DNA from: Physcia stellaris
Lineage: Eukaryota > Ascomycota > Lecanoromycetes > Caliciales > Physciaceae
Direction: 5' to 3'
Assembly: GCA_018902385.1 (NCBI GenBank)
Contig: JABSSW010000016.1
Span: 712,767-776,766, forward strand
Length of the DNA: 64,000 bases
Shown: one piece after another, positions 12,901 through 25,200 of the stretch
How the letters are laid out: each line of letters begins with the position of its first letter
Numbering within the stretch: the stretch's first letter is position 1
Program-made: the position numbers and the translations under genes
Notes under the pieces: model-generated
What the model was told of the DNA's origin: nothing
What the model saw: only the letters and a program-made list of their open reading frames with translations
The model's database searches: none

Positions 12901-15900
12901 ATAGGGATCATTATTCACAGGCGTTGGAGGTTCTGGCGCTTTTCGCTTGTGCAAAGAAGAGCTCAGCGGGCTTGACTTTGTTTTACTTAGGGTCTGAGAG
13001 GATTCTAAGTCTTCAAGATCTGTTGGTAATCGATGATCTAAAATATTGGTAGGTACTTCAGAAAGCGGCGTCTTGTCAAAGAGGTCGGTCATCTTCTTTT
13101 GTTTAAACCTGTCATCTTTGACGTTTATCCGGCGCTGGAGCCAATCTGGATGGCCAACTCTGGGAACAGGATTTCGAACTTTCTGTAGCGCTGCAGGTAT
13201 GGTAATCAGCTTTTGGATCACCGAGTTGAGTCGCTCAAGATAATAATCCCAGTCAATGAGGCTTCTCGGATTCATGTCGATGGGTTCCTCACGGAGCCAT
13301 TTCCTGAGGAAAAACGTTTGACCTGATCTTCTGCTGAAAATATGGCTACCGGGATCGCTCGCTCAGTGACTGGGGCATTTTTAGGCTTGGAGGCGATGAT
13401 ATATTTGCAATTTAAGCCCTTGTCCTTGACCATCTGGGCACCAAGAAATTCAGCTAACCGTTTGGCTGTGGTGATGGACGTTGACTTCTGCGCACCATAT
13501 TCCTCCAAAGCTTTCGACATACTTCGGTTCTCACAGATGAGCTCAATCAACTCTTCGTCTGCGAGGGTAGAGCCGTGCTGGTGTAAAACATCAAGCCATC
13601 GATTTGCGACTTTGGCTACAGAAGCATATGTCTCCGCTAGCGAGTCGCCTTCGAGAAAGAATTTGAATATCTGTGTTTGAAATATCTTGATGAGCTTGAG
13701 TTCCCCTCGTCTCTTAAGCTCAAAGCCTTTAAGTTCTGCGAGACTCCCATCATGATTGAATACGGCATATCTCTTCTTGAGGTTTCTATCCTCTTCTTTT
13801 GACGTTGGAAGTATCATAGCTTTGTACGGTCCGTCTACTTCGAAGAAAATCGAGTTGTCACTGTGGGTCTCATAGCGAAAACTACGAGGATCGACAAGGT
13901 CCTGATATTGATGATTTGTGAACCGTCCATGTACAAGATGGTTAAGCATGACGCATGGATAGGAGATAGCTACTTTCTTTCCGTTGCGCAGGTTGAATGC
14001 AACATTTTCTGGGAAGGTAGCTGGAAGCATACACCAAATACCATCCGTGTCGAGTTCCAGGGGGCGTCCAATACGTTCAACGAGTTCGCGTGCCATCTGG
14101 ATGATGTGGGCTCCAGTCAAACAGGTGACCCCAGCCATCTCCATGGAATACCACCGCGAGCCTTTACGCATAACATAGCCGTAGAAGCTGTTCAAGATTA
14201 CTTTATGGGCCAACTGCAGCGAGTCGAATAACACAATCATCTTTTTCGCTTCTTCAATCTCGGCCGCTGTAGCACCAGAAGTCTTTAAAGCTTCCGTTTT
14301 GTTCTTCCACACCTTTTGTTTTCCTTTAAAATCGTACCGCCGGTCCCTGAAGTTCTTGACTGTGTCCACATAAAAAGGATTTTCTCGTTGGCATATGATG
14401 GCTTCCCGCTCGACAGTCTTGGTTTCATGTATCTTGTGATAAATTTTCTTGCTATAGTCTTGAAGACGCTTTTTGACCATGCTGGCTTGCTCATCTACGC
14501 CTAGTTCCTGAAACGTCCGCGCAGGACTCTTTGGATAGCGGCCGGGAAAACGCTCGTTCTCGAGCGCGTGCCGGACCATGTTATACTCGTTTTTCTGAGC
14601 TGGTAAAAACTCCCCTCTCCACGACCATGGCATCCTTCGATCGCATGTCTTCCCGGGACGATTGAAGTCGCAAGCGGCACAGTCGGACTCCTGAATCATA
14701 GAGTCAGGCTGTAGCCGGTTAGTAGTCATGATATTGGGATACATAGAGGCAACATCCAGATGATAGATCGAGGGATTCTCAGCGCGATTTGGCGTTCGTT
14801 TGAGATTCTCCAATTTAGCAATTATATCTGACTTGACTTCATCGTAATTTACGACATCGTCTAACGACTTCTTCTCTTCTACCTCGATACTGAAGCGTAG
14901 AGCAGCGTCTAGGTCTCTGATGAGTTCGTCGACAGCTGTAGGATCTAGTGCAAAGTTGACAGGAATATCACTTCGGAAAACGCCAGCCTCGATGCTCTCA
15001 ACGTGTCCTCCCACATAAGTTTCTGACTCGAGCAGGTGGCCTTCCCAAAAAGTCTCCTTGGGCTCCTTGTGCTTGTTCGGAAGCACTATACCTTTTTGAT
15101 ATGCTTGTACCATGAGCAGCATTTCGCAGAGCGTGCCGGTTCCTTTGCGAAGAACATCGTCCGGATTTAGAGGTATGATATTGCACAGTGAGAAAATGAA
15201 AGGGTGAACGTACTTCATGTACAGGTAGTATGTGGCAACGGCATCTGAAACAGAGTACTCAGCAAGAGTCTGTGGTCGCTCACTGGCATAACGGGTCATT
15301 AGCTCCGGATCCAGCTCATCGGGATCGTAACCCAGCTTAGCAACGGTGACGGCTTTCAGACCCCGGCTACCTTGCGGTAGATAACTGTCTCTACTGACCC
15401 AACTGAAGCAATCCATATGCACGCCATAATCACTTTGGTAGATATCCTCGCTATTCTTTCGGAATCCAATTTCTTGATACATGTCGATTCCTAGAACACT
15501 CGCCCTTGCCTCGACAAAAGGCCAGTCGAAAAAATCACCATTGTAGGTTGCAATCACAGTTGGTCGGGCTTCTTTTATGTGAAGAAAGAAACGCTCGATA
15601 AGTGCTCTTTCGTCGGGCTCATTGAACACTAGAAATGGCCCATCGTATTCCGGTTTAGGAGTATATTCAAAGTCGGCGATATCGTCTGAGACAATCTCTC
15701 GGTTTGTGATCAAGAAGCCTTGGCCGTCAATCATGTAAGAGATCATCATTATCTGATCCACCACGGCGTCTGGAAACTTCAAGGGAAGTTTAGTTGTCTC
15801 AATATCATAGGCAAGGACCACTGGATCGGCTCTCTGTATGCGCTCTTCAAGACACACAAGGTTGGTAATGCCATGCTTAACCTCCACGGTGTACCACTTC

Positions 15901-16766
15901 CCGATTCTTATGTCTGCTTAGCTATCAGCCTTGCCAAAACGTCATTCTCCAACAGCTGGACTCCAGACCTTTGTCAATTGCGACCCGTACGTGATAGGGA
16001 ACATCGTACTCTCGGATATCGACTATGAAGTCGCTAGCGTCTGCTACGGCGTTGAATCCGCCTTTGCCGGGTTGTACTTCGTCGTAGAGATCAAAGCCGG
16101 CGTTGGCACTTTCACAATTAGCATGAAGAGAGTCCACATCAAGAGGCTGGCACACCTTGCAACTTCCGCATAAGCATCCATAACATTCGTATTTTTCTTA
16201 TTGTTTTCCGCAATCGGCATAACTACCTTCCGTACCGCTAAGAGGTCGTTGACATTCTCAAATGACAGCTGTAGGAAGATCCTCCGATAGCCCAGCAAGT
16301 GATTGGGCATTTGGAGATCCTCCTTCTGAATGCGCTTCACACACTTTACCAGACCCTCAAACTTCCTTCTACACCACTCCTCCACCTCGGCTTCTTTTCC
16401 CTTCCGAGCTGCAATCAAGAAGTACGGATCGTATCCAACAGTAGCTTTGAAAGTGCCACCATCCTCTTGCAGAAAATAATAATCGACGCCAGCCCGACCA
16501 CCGGGTATTTTCTCATCCTCAATCGTAGTGCTGTGCATATTGCAGAGCCAGCCAGTTCTCTTGCGTCCTGACTCATACCGTTCGAAACCCATAGACTCAT
16601 CGATGGTATCAGCCAGTCGGGCAGCTTGAACCTTTTCATCCTGAGAAGTTGTCTCGCTCGCACGGAGCGACGCGGCTTCGATTGTTTTAGGGAGTCGTGG
16701 ATTGAACGAAGACTTCGATGAGCGGAAGTTTCGCCCATAGCTACGGTCTGGCTTTCGTGCAGGCAT
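9925..16766 (-). CDS. POL2: DNA polymerase epsilon catalytic subunit A
   Basis: Exons 16766-16156, 16108-15969 and 15913-9925, with introns of 47 and 55 nt, encode about 2246 residues, the full family length. The N-terminal half is the active family B polymerase. Exonuclease motifs read [21 protein letters not shown] and [11 protein letters not shown]. The CysX Fe-S ligands lie in [13 protein letters not shown]. Polymerase motifs A, B and C read [29 protein letters not shown] and [10 protein letters not shown]. The C-terminal half is the degenerate second polymerase module and ends in two cysteine clusters (CPTC and CARCGK...CGCGG). It is the leading-strand replicase. A one-base gap in a homopolymer at 13310-13314 breaks the frame between the two halves: the upstream frame ends at a TGA 36 nt later, while the other frame continues with the conserved FFLRKWL and then DWDYYLERL. 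This is most likely a sequence error, since the gene is essential. Confidence 0.93.
13310..13314 (-). other. Apparent 1-base deletion in POL2 homopolymer
   Basis: The plus strand shows five A (five T in the coding sense). Upstream the frame reads ...AEDQVKR; downstream the conserved continuation FFLRKWL is in the next frame. A run of six would join them. No intron of plausible length spans the site. Confidence 0.8.
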
Positions 16767-17273
16767 TCTCGATCGTGAATGTGCTTATGAGTAGGTCATG
16801 AGGGGCCGTGCTTTCAGCAGCGATAGCGTAGATTCAGTGAAGGCACTGACCTAGGGTCAAAATGTATGAAGCCGATAGCGATGAAGGCACGGTCTGGTGA
16901 GGTCCATTTAGTATTGGTGGTCTGAATAGTAATGAACTATGCCCAAGCGTTGACTAATTGACGAGGAAGAGAGTCGAAGAACGCGTCGCGTGCGAATAAT
17001 GACGCGAGGCTGCCGAGGGACAGTAATAAAACACCGTTTAGTACTAGTGCCACATTAGCGTTGTAGCGAGATTTAACAGGTGGAGCGGATTCTTTCCGGT
17101 TCTTCCTCGTCAAGCCTCCTTTATCCCTACATACCCATCCATCAATAAGTATCCAGAACGACTTGAATTGGTATCTCTTGCGTGGATGCAGAAGGAAGTT
17201 GCATTCCCTTGATCACCGGCGCAGTATATACCAAATTAGCTCTTTGGCGTTGAGCTTGCTTCTGGCTCTAGTC
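16767..17273. promoter_or_regulatory. Divergent promoter region, POL2 / COX20
   Basis: These 507 bp separate divergent start codons. Two ACGCG-containing spots near 16980-17000 (GAACGCGTCGCG, TGACGCGAGG) resemble MCB-like ACGCGT elements, which in yeasts drive G1/S expression of replication genes; ACGCGT itself is present at about 16981-16986. Function is inferred. Confidence 0.45.
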
Positions 17274-17767
17274 ATGGCTCAGGACAAATCCTTCCAGGAT
17301 CGGAACCCACCCGAGAATGCTAATGCGATGCCCGGCGGTAGTGTTCACACTGCTGGTGGCAAAGTTAGAGATGCGAGCCTTCTGGATGCAATGAAGACGA
17401 TCAGGTTGGGAGATCTCAAAGAAGTGCACAAGAAACCCTGTGTACGGGATGCTTTACTGGCAGGAATTGGTCTCGGATTTGGTGCTGGTGGCATACGTGC
17501 CGTCATGGGCGGTATGACCGACCGACTACGTGTTCCCAAGTGCCCAGGTTGACCAACGCAGTATCCGTCTGGAACGCCTGTTGCTGGGCTGCCGGTTCTT
17601 TCTGCCTCGGCTCCACGGCGATGCATGAATTTTGTCAGAGGAGGAGGAAGTTGGAACGAGAAGGAATGCAACGCGTAGTGGAAGTGATCGATAGAAAGAA
17701 AACGGAAAGACAAAGGAGAGTCGACGAGGCTCGGGCAGCAAGAAAACGGGCGACAGAGGAAAGCTGA
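17274..17767 (+). CDS. COX20: Cytochrome c oxidase assembly protein COX20
   Basis: Two exons, 17274-17511 and 17562-17767, with a 50-nt intron, encode 147 residues. The conserved stretch KKPCVRDALLAGIGLGFGAGG begins transmembrane helix 1; helix 2 is WNACCWAAGSFCLGSTAMHEF, followed by the charged matrix/IMS tail CQRRRKLEREGMQRVVEVIDRKK, all as in the COX20 family. COX20 is an inner-membrane chaperone that handles newly made Cox2 for complex IV. The ATG at 17274 (MAQDKSFQDR) was chosen because the frame upstream is not conserved. The intron falls between the two helices. Confidence 0.88.
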
Positions 17768-17972
17768 TACGATATAACATACTTATGCACGATAGGCGTC
17801 AAATCGAACTTTACCTTGGAGGAGGCCTCTGATTCGGACTACAGCTCTGAGTGACAACCATGTCAAGAGGGCTGGACATACAATTTTTTCATCTTCGAGG
17901 AAGTCGAGCAGCCCGTTCGTTGGGTCATCCTTGCATTCTTATGTACAGTCCTCTTGCGTGCCTCTAACTTTA

Positions 17973-19682
17973 TCACGTGGGTCGGAGATCGACGACGTCA
18001 AAATTAAGCCCTGCAGCTTCATAAACGTGCCCGGGTTTCAGAGCGTCAGTATAAATGTATTCCTCAGCATGCGGATGGAACAAGCCTTTTTGCGAACAAT
18101 TAAGCACAGACTTCATGCCTGGGGGATCTGTCAGGCGGAAAACACCCCAGCTGTTGGGAGGTCAGCTCTTGGTCCACATCGGTGCTCATGACAGGACAAC
18201 TTACTCCCCTTTACTCGGAGCACAGACAATTGCAATGCTCTCGGGCATCATCATTTGATACCCGGCATGCGTGTGGAGGTCTCTAGAACTCATGAAACAT
18301 GTTTGTGTGGGGTGGGTGTGTATCCAGCCAAGAACCATGAGGTCTTCACCGTCAACAAAGTCGAACAACGCACTTTCATTGATCGTCTCGCAAGTGTCTG
18401 ATGTACTTTCTTGATCCGGTATCACAAGCTTGGATATGAACAGTGCATTAGAGATCAGCGTGCCACAGAGTATGCCACATGTCTCAAGGTTGGCCTGAGT
18501 GTTTGGGTAGGCGAGAGAAAGAAAGCGATGACGAAGATCGGGCGGCAGCCAAATGGTCCTCAAAGGCGTGCCGTTCTCCAGATAAGCAGATGGCTTGAAG
18601 GTGTATGCTGGAGGTTTCATGTCCAAGGGAGCGATTTTCGCCGATTCAGTCCTTGATGGTGGTCCCAGCACAAGGTCGTCTTTGGCCGGTCTTTCAGGCG
18701 CCGCGCAGGAAGCAGGCTCGATAAGCTTTGGCGGCAGATCTGGTGCGCTCGTGGTAGAATGCCGGTATGCAGGCTCCGGAGTAGGTGCTGGCAACACTAC
18801 TGAACCGTGGGCAGTTGGGATTGCTGGGTAACGATAGGCTGGAGGTTGGATGTGGGAAGGAGAACGCAGGCTTCCATTTCTCTCGCTGACTGATCCATTG
18901 ACTCGTAAATGTACACTTTGCAATTGTCGGCTTAGGGCGTCTTTATCTATTCCTTGATCGCCCTTGGCGAAAGCCTCTTCCCAATTGCCCCATAGCCCAG
19001 CTGTGCGTCGTTCCTGCTCCTCCTCCTCGCTTATCCCGGCTTGCCTGGTGGCTTTTCGTGCCATGGCTCGCCGTTTTATCTCGTCGTGAGCCAATCTGAC
19101 GGCCAAGTCGCGATTCTCTCCGGTAATGATAGTGTCACTACTGCCGGCAACTGCAGGGTCAGAGGGCAGACGTCGATGATCGCTTTCCAGCTTCGAAGTG
19201 TTTTGTCGATGCGTACGATGTGGGATCTTGGCCTCTGTGGATGCTACCCTGGCGTCGCGGTCTCGTACAAGTCGCTCGAACCTTTCATACCGCCTGTTTA
19301 TTCGAGGTCTCAATATTTCAAGCTTCTTCAAACTGCTCTGCACCTCCTCTTTGGCTTGTGTAAGAGCCAGACGGTTGTCAGCCTGACGTGCATCGGGGTG
19401 TTTTGACAGGTTGTCGATGACAAGCTGGGCATGCCTGTAAAGCAGGAGATAGGTTTGTTGATCGTTGCCCTCATGCTCATATATTTCGGCCTAAGTAGGG
19501 CAAAGCGGATTAGATAGGTTTGAATAGGGGACGTGTGCTGGGAGGCGAACTTCTTTCAGTAGAGTCCCCGCGGTCCTCAACCAATACTTTAGGGCGATAA
19601 GAGGGTTGTACTCATAGCTTTGTGCCTTTTTGACAATCTGTTCGACGTTCATGGGTGGCGTGGGCGGTGTTGCTTCCTCCAT
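17973..19682 (-). CDS. AMSH-like JAMM deubiquitinase (Sst2-like)
   Basis: Exons 19682-19551, 19490-18205 and 18150-17973, with introns of 60 and 54 nt, give 531 residues. The N-terminal 130 residues form the MIT-like/USP8-dimerisation region (AEIYEHEGNDQQTYLLLYRH and a basic coiled coil). A Pro/Ser-rich linker follows. The C-terminal MPN+ domain holds the zinc motif HTHPTQTCFMSSRDLH and the upstream Glu in LETCGILCG, then FRLTDPPG and HPH near the end, as in AMSH enzymes that cleave K63-linked ubiquitin chains at endosomes with ESCRT-0. The last intron lies inside the JAMM domain. The first donor is unusual (GTTCGC), but frame and family sequence both support it. Confidence 0.88.
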
Positions 19683-19977
19683 AGTAGTGGGTAGATAGGA
19701 AGCCTGTACAGGATGCTTGATGGCATGTGCGGTTGCTGTCTGGAATTCACAATACTGTATTGGGAACCTAGGCAGGCTCGCAGGGATGTTGCCTTACATT
19801 GAAGTCATTCTCGCGACGCGGATTACAGTACATTCGTTCGGTATATAAGACTCGGTTATGTAACTAGCTAGAACTAGATACATACATGCCTTAGTCTCTT
19901 TACTGTTCGCAGTTCTCAGGTACTCGTACGAGGACAGATTCAGTCTCGCAGTCTAATTTTGTCGTCCCCACAATCTG

Positions 19978-21768
19978 ATGCCTGCGCGCCATTCTGTCAC
20001 TTCCGCCGTCAAACTCCTTCCCTTAGCGCAATCCCTGAGAGAGCTGTCTCGACGAGGCTTGAATACGGTCGATATCGTCAGCCCCCAACTTTGTGGTATA
20101 GACGGTTCCAAACAATTCATCTCAAGCCTTTACTGAAGCTTGCCAGATGACGTGATACAGCGATTGGCTCCTTCACTCAAGCCGTACGTAGGCTGCAGCA
20201 TCATAGACTTGAATCCTGGGTCGGCGTTATGGTCATCAAAGTTGCACGACTTCTTGCAGCCCCGAAGCCACATACTCGTCGAGCCCGAGCCGGCATACCA
20301 TGAGCCGTTCCTTAGGCCGTTACTCGAGCTCCCAGGCTCGAGGTATCACCTAAGGACATGGCCTTTCGGAGAGAGCTTTGACTTACATCGCTACATAAGC
20401 GAAGGCCTAATTCCTAACTCGCAGGCCGACAGACGGGCCACCAGCGCATCAACACCACGGAATGACTCCGTCTTGATCGTGTCAAACGTGAGTCGTGGCA
20501 ATAGGATACGTCGTAGTCAAGGGCGGTATCTCTCCAACCACAGTGCTCAAGGATTTTGCGGCTCTCTCCAAAGGATGGACGGGCTGAATGTTCATGGCCC
20601 GGTTCGAATGTTGATGTGGCTGCCAGACGCGGAGAAGCAAGCGCTACTCCCGCGGACAGTGTTCCACCGAGTCAAATTTTCCTTATTCATGGAAATGTAC
20701 ACTCACATAGAGGAGATCGTAACAGCCGGTAAACAAGGGAGGGAACGCAGGGAGACATTCCTTGATCTTGAAAGTGGAGAGCAAGTTGCGCGACGTATGA
20801 AAACAATTGGCATTCAGATACCTCCAAATAGACAAGATGAGATACAAAGAAGGGTTCAGGGACTCCTGACAGAGTCAAGTGGCGATTCGGTGCCCCGCAT
20901 CAAAGACGATCCTCGGGAGTGGGAGAAGGAGCTTCAATTTCTTGAAGAGGCTTATGCGAATAAGGCATTTTCGCAGCACGTACTCAATAATCACAGGACG
21001 AGAGACGCGACAGAAGGTCCTCTTCGTGTGAAAACGACCGAGTTCAAACGCTTAACAGATCTACGTGCTATCCAAAGATCAGGCGACAAGATGAAATTGG
21101 CCGTTCATAGCCTCATGGAGGCGGAGGATGAGATCGACGCTTTACAAGTCAAGTTTCTTCATCAGGAGCTGGATCCACGGGAAAGAGTGGCGACCATCAT
21201 GAAACGTGACCAGCTTTACAATTCACTGAAAGCTCGAGTCGAGGTTTCCGCGACAATGCTCACCCAAAAGCTTGCCTTTCACGGTGACGACAGAAGGTCC
21301 TTCGCCCTGAGACCTCCTCTACTCATGTGGGATCGTCGAATGGCCGAGCCGTTGCTGGCACATGATGACGAGTTCTACCATTCCAAGGGCATGAGCCTAC
21401 TTGACTTCCAACCGCTGACACCCAGGCCGTACCCTATGACTGGGGAACAGCTGATTTGTTTTGATCACATCTTCAATGCGCTGTTTCACAATCCGAAACA
21501 AAGCATGAAACACCTCGAGCAGGTAGCACCAGGCGCATTCGACGCTCTTGTGCCCTCAGTGCCTTCTCTGACTGATCCTCTGAAAGGTGGCCGGGCCAAA
21601 GTGGATGAGCTGCGAGTGCGTTGCCTCACGCCGGAAATGGCCCATCAGCTAACTCTTGCATGGGAACAATGGCCCTTCAGACCTGACATGATGGATTTGA
21701 TACAATCTGATGTCGAGATGGAGGACCTCCTAACCTGGACCGAAGGCAGAGCTCAAGGTAGGGGGTAA
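19978..21768 (+). CDS. Mitochondrial transcription factor Mtf1-like protein (rRNA dimethylase fold)
   Basis: Exons 19978-20095 and 20147-21768 with a 51-nt intron encode 579 residues. The N-terminus (MPARHSVTSAVKLLPLAQSL) is basic and hydroxylated, as for mitochondrial import. The spliced region CDDVIQRLAPSLKPYVGC is followed by a methyltransferase-like motif I (SIIDLNPGSALWSSKLHDFL) and an acidic strand end (HILVEPEP), the pattern of the rRNA adenine dimethylase family to which fungal Mtf1 belongs. The motif and length fit the long filamentous-fungal version. Mtf1 helps mitochondrial RNA polymerase open promoters; a methyltransferase role is the alternative. The C-terminal half is charged and helical without a domain I can name. 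Confidence 0.72.
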
Positions 21769-22235
21769 AGTAGAATATTGCTCAGCTATCGTAGGTGCTT
21801 CACCCACAAAGGTAGGGAATGTATGTACTTTACATCATTGGACCAGAAGAGTTGGACTACTGATGAATTCATCAATATCTCATACGGCCCACAATAGGCT
21901 CACTGGCGAATCCTCGTTGACCATCATCATAGCACTTGCTCTGTGCCAAATCCAAACTATTCAAGTGCGATTTCCATCACAACAAGCTTTAATCAGGATG
22001 ATCTCAAATTAATGCTCGACTAATCAACAACGTGATAGTGCAGCTAGATCATCTCGCCTCCTCGAAAGAAATGAGCCCGTGCTGAGACCTTGGACAGGCT
22101 ATGTGCGTCAGGCAATCAGTTTCTCGAGTGGTCGGATTCAGACACACCAACAGAGCAGTCCTCTGTATCAAGTAACAGTCAGGGGTATCTCAGGCATACA
22201 ACAACGCCGTCCATTTAACGTGATTTGCCAAATAG
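21769..22235. other. Intergenic between convergent genes
   Basis: Shared 3' flank of the Mtf1-like gene and APC1. No gene or repeat recognised. Confidence 0.5.
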
Positions 22236-25200
22236 TCAACGCTTCATCTTCAACATCGTCAGTCGCGTTTTCAACCTCCCAATGACCTCCTTCCCAATCC
22301 AACCCCACTGGCCTCCCCTCCTACTCAGCGCGTCCGCCCATGCGAACAGAATTCGGAGATTCCATAGCCTTTCACTCCACCCGCTATTCATACACGCAGT
22401 CTCAAATACCAGTCGATCATCAACTACACTACCTCTCGTGCTTTTGTATGCGATATTTGCAAGGTCAGGCGGCAAGACAAGTGCCAATTCTGCTGTGTCA
22501 AGGTTTCGGAACGTTTCAAGATTGAATACCCATTCAAATATATGCTTGCTAAGTGTATGAGCTGTTTGAGCATCGTTCAGCGCTTGCATGGTGGCGCTGA
22601 AGATTGATAGATGCAAGTCGTATGCGGCACGACGCCGCACCCAAATGGCTCGATGATAGCTGAACGTCTGATGGTCAGATGGATTATTTGCAAGATCAAG
22701 AACCACGCTCCAATACTCAGGGTCATTGGTCTGGATCCTTGCCACGGTATTAAGCTCCGGTAACAAGCAAGGGGCTGTCACACTCAACTCGAGCCCATTC
22801 CGAAGGGTCACGAGGACAGGCACCGAAACCGGACGGCGAGTATCAATGTCATAGACTACAACGCATCGGGCTTCGGCAGCAAAAACCCAAAAGTGACGAA
22901 ATGCTTGGAGATGAGATTTATTGTCAAGAACAGAGGCTGGAAAGAGAGGATAGAAGGCGCAAAGAAGCGAGGCAACAGCTAGATCTGAAGTACCAAAGGT
23001 GTAAGTACCGCCACCAAGGAAGAGGATACCGATAGCAAGATGTGCGGCCAAGTGACTCCCATATGGTATGTCTACCTCCACCCGGCCATGGAGAGATCGA
23101 AGCCGGCGGAAGACATGCAAATCCCCAGTGCCAGCCATCACGCAAGCAGCTGCAAGCGCGACTAAATCCTGACAGTTACGGACTGTAATATGAGTAAGTT
23201 TGCCGTCGTAATTAAGGATCGGAAGCCTGCATATTCGTATGAACTGGTCAAGGTAGTGGCACAGAAGGTTTCGGACCTCAGCGAACCCAGTGCCGGCATG
23301 TCGTAAGCCGATAACTAAACACAGTCCGGCAACGATGTTGAAAAATGGCATTTCATCACTGCTGAGGATACGTATCGTGTCCAGTTTGGCCTTGTGTTGA
23401 TATATTACTGGCAGCTGTGCTCTAATCCAACGCGTAGAGGCGTGGATGTCGTTCCACATAATCAGGTGACGAGCCACTGTTCGTAGGAGGAAAAGATCTG
23501 GACGAACATATTCGAATTGATGAACTGTGTCTGGTATGTCAACTTTGCGTGCTATTACCTCATCGTGGGTTTTCATGAACACGAGAGCCACGGAGATCGT
23601 GGCTGCTGCGGTGGCTTTGTCAAGAATGTGAACAAGAGTCACCTTTTTGGTTCCGATTGCCAGCGCCAACAAGCGCTCAACAATGTGCATGTCGTGTAGA
23701 CCTTTCAGGTCTTTGCCGCGAGCAAGGTTGATATAGCCAAGGGCGAAGCCTGCGGCAAGCCTGTATCCTTCATCACGAAGACTGTCGTGAGGACTAGAAC
23801 TGTCATCATCTTCCGCATTCTCCATTTCGGACAACATTATTTCACTCATTCGACGATGCTGAGTACCACAGTACAGTAAACCTATACCCATTATACCACT
23901 TGTCTGGGTTAGGGAGGACAGGTTTAACTCTGCAGCACCCGGCGGTAGCATTCGGGTGACGTGGACAGAGAGAAGACGGGTTACAAGGGTGTCCATTGTC
24001 CCGAGATGAGATGCAGCGAGGCCCAGCAAAAGGCCGATTGAGGTCATAGTGTGTTTTGGTGTTAGGTATTTAAAGGCTACCCATTTCGCGATTGACTTCA
24101 GGTGTCCGTTCAGACCTAACGCAAGTAGAAACCCAGCGTGCCTGTTCTTAAGTTCTTGGGGCTTGTTGAAAAGTATCCACGATGTATCAATTCCTTTCGC
24201 ATCTTTAGCAATGCTGAGGCCCGCTTCAACTCCGGCATGAAAGAAGGCCCAGGAGACTTTCTCTTCTGTGTAAGCGAGCTTGTCAGCAGTAACGGTAGTA
24301 TTGGAAGGCTTCATCACGCAGCTTAGCGTGAATCCATGAATAGGAAACTTTTCAGTTAACAAGGGTAAGCGAGCGCTATAGAACAAACAGCTTCGCCCCG
24401 GGGAAACAGCCAATGTTCTCATAGCGACAGTCTTTGCTAGTTCCTGCTGGGCTTCAAGTAGCTCAGTATCAGACCATTCCGGTTCCGGCACACACCTTGC
24501 TACTGGGGCATGGAGAGGATGAAGGAGCTTCGCTGCTTCGGCAAACCGCTGATCGAGCTTAAAAACCATGCGGGACGTGGACTGTCTGTCTGCTTCGGTA
24601 GTCCCGTCATAAGCCCCTACCGTATCTACATCAAGGGTCGAAGTACAGATACTGTGGATATCATGGAAAGCTTCATTTCGAGGTAAGACAGCTGGGATCA
24701 CATTGGTTCTTGTGCATACAGCTTGTCCCTTCTGTATGTTGATATCCTCTCTCCCTATGATATCAAGCACAGCATCATTCGAGCCTGCCACGGGTTGCGC
24801 CTGGCAGTTTGAGATATTAGAGCGGAAAGAAACAGCAACCCCTTCAGGGAGAGTCTCTAAAGTCGCCAAACTCCAGCCCCACGATGTCATCTCTGCGACA
24901 CGGGCCTCAAGCGACTGTTTTGAACTGTTGATAAGGAGACCATTGAGTGCTACAGTCCTGGGTGTAAACGCCACCAACTCTTTGGCCCATGATCCGTGTC
25001 TAGCGGAGGACTTGTCGGTAACATGCTGGTACCCGACCACCTCGAGCAGGGAGATGAAAGGAGCAGAGGGTGGCTGCAAGTTGGCAGCCTCAATGAATTG
25101 CATAATTGATGGGGGTTGAAACGGTTCCGCAATTTTGGTAACGTTCCCACTATTTGCAGGTGAATTATCAAATAGCCAGTGTTCCATGTCAGCGCTTTCT

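Noticed and set aside
13250-13330. POL2 as two separate genes or a true pseudogene
   Set aside because: Both halves retain every catalytic and zinc motif, overlap by only a few bases, and a single added base restores the family sequence.
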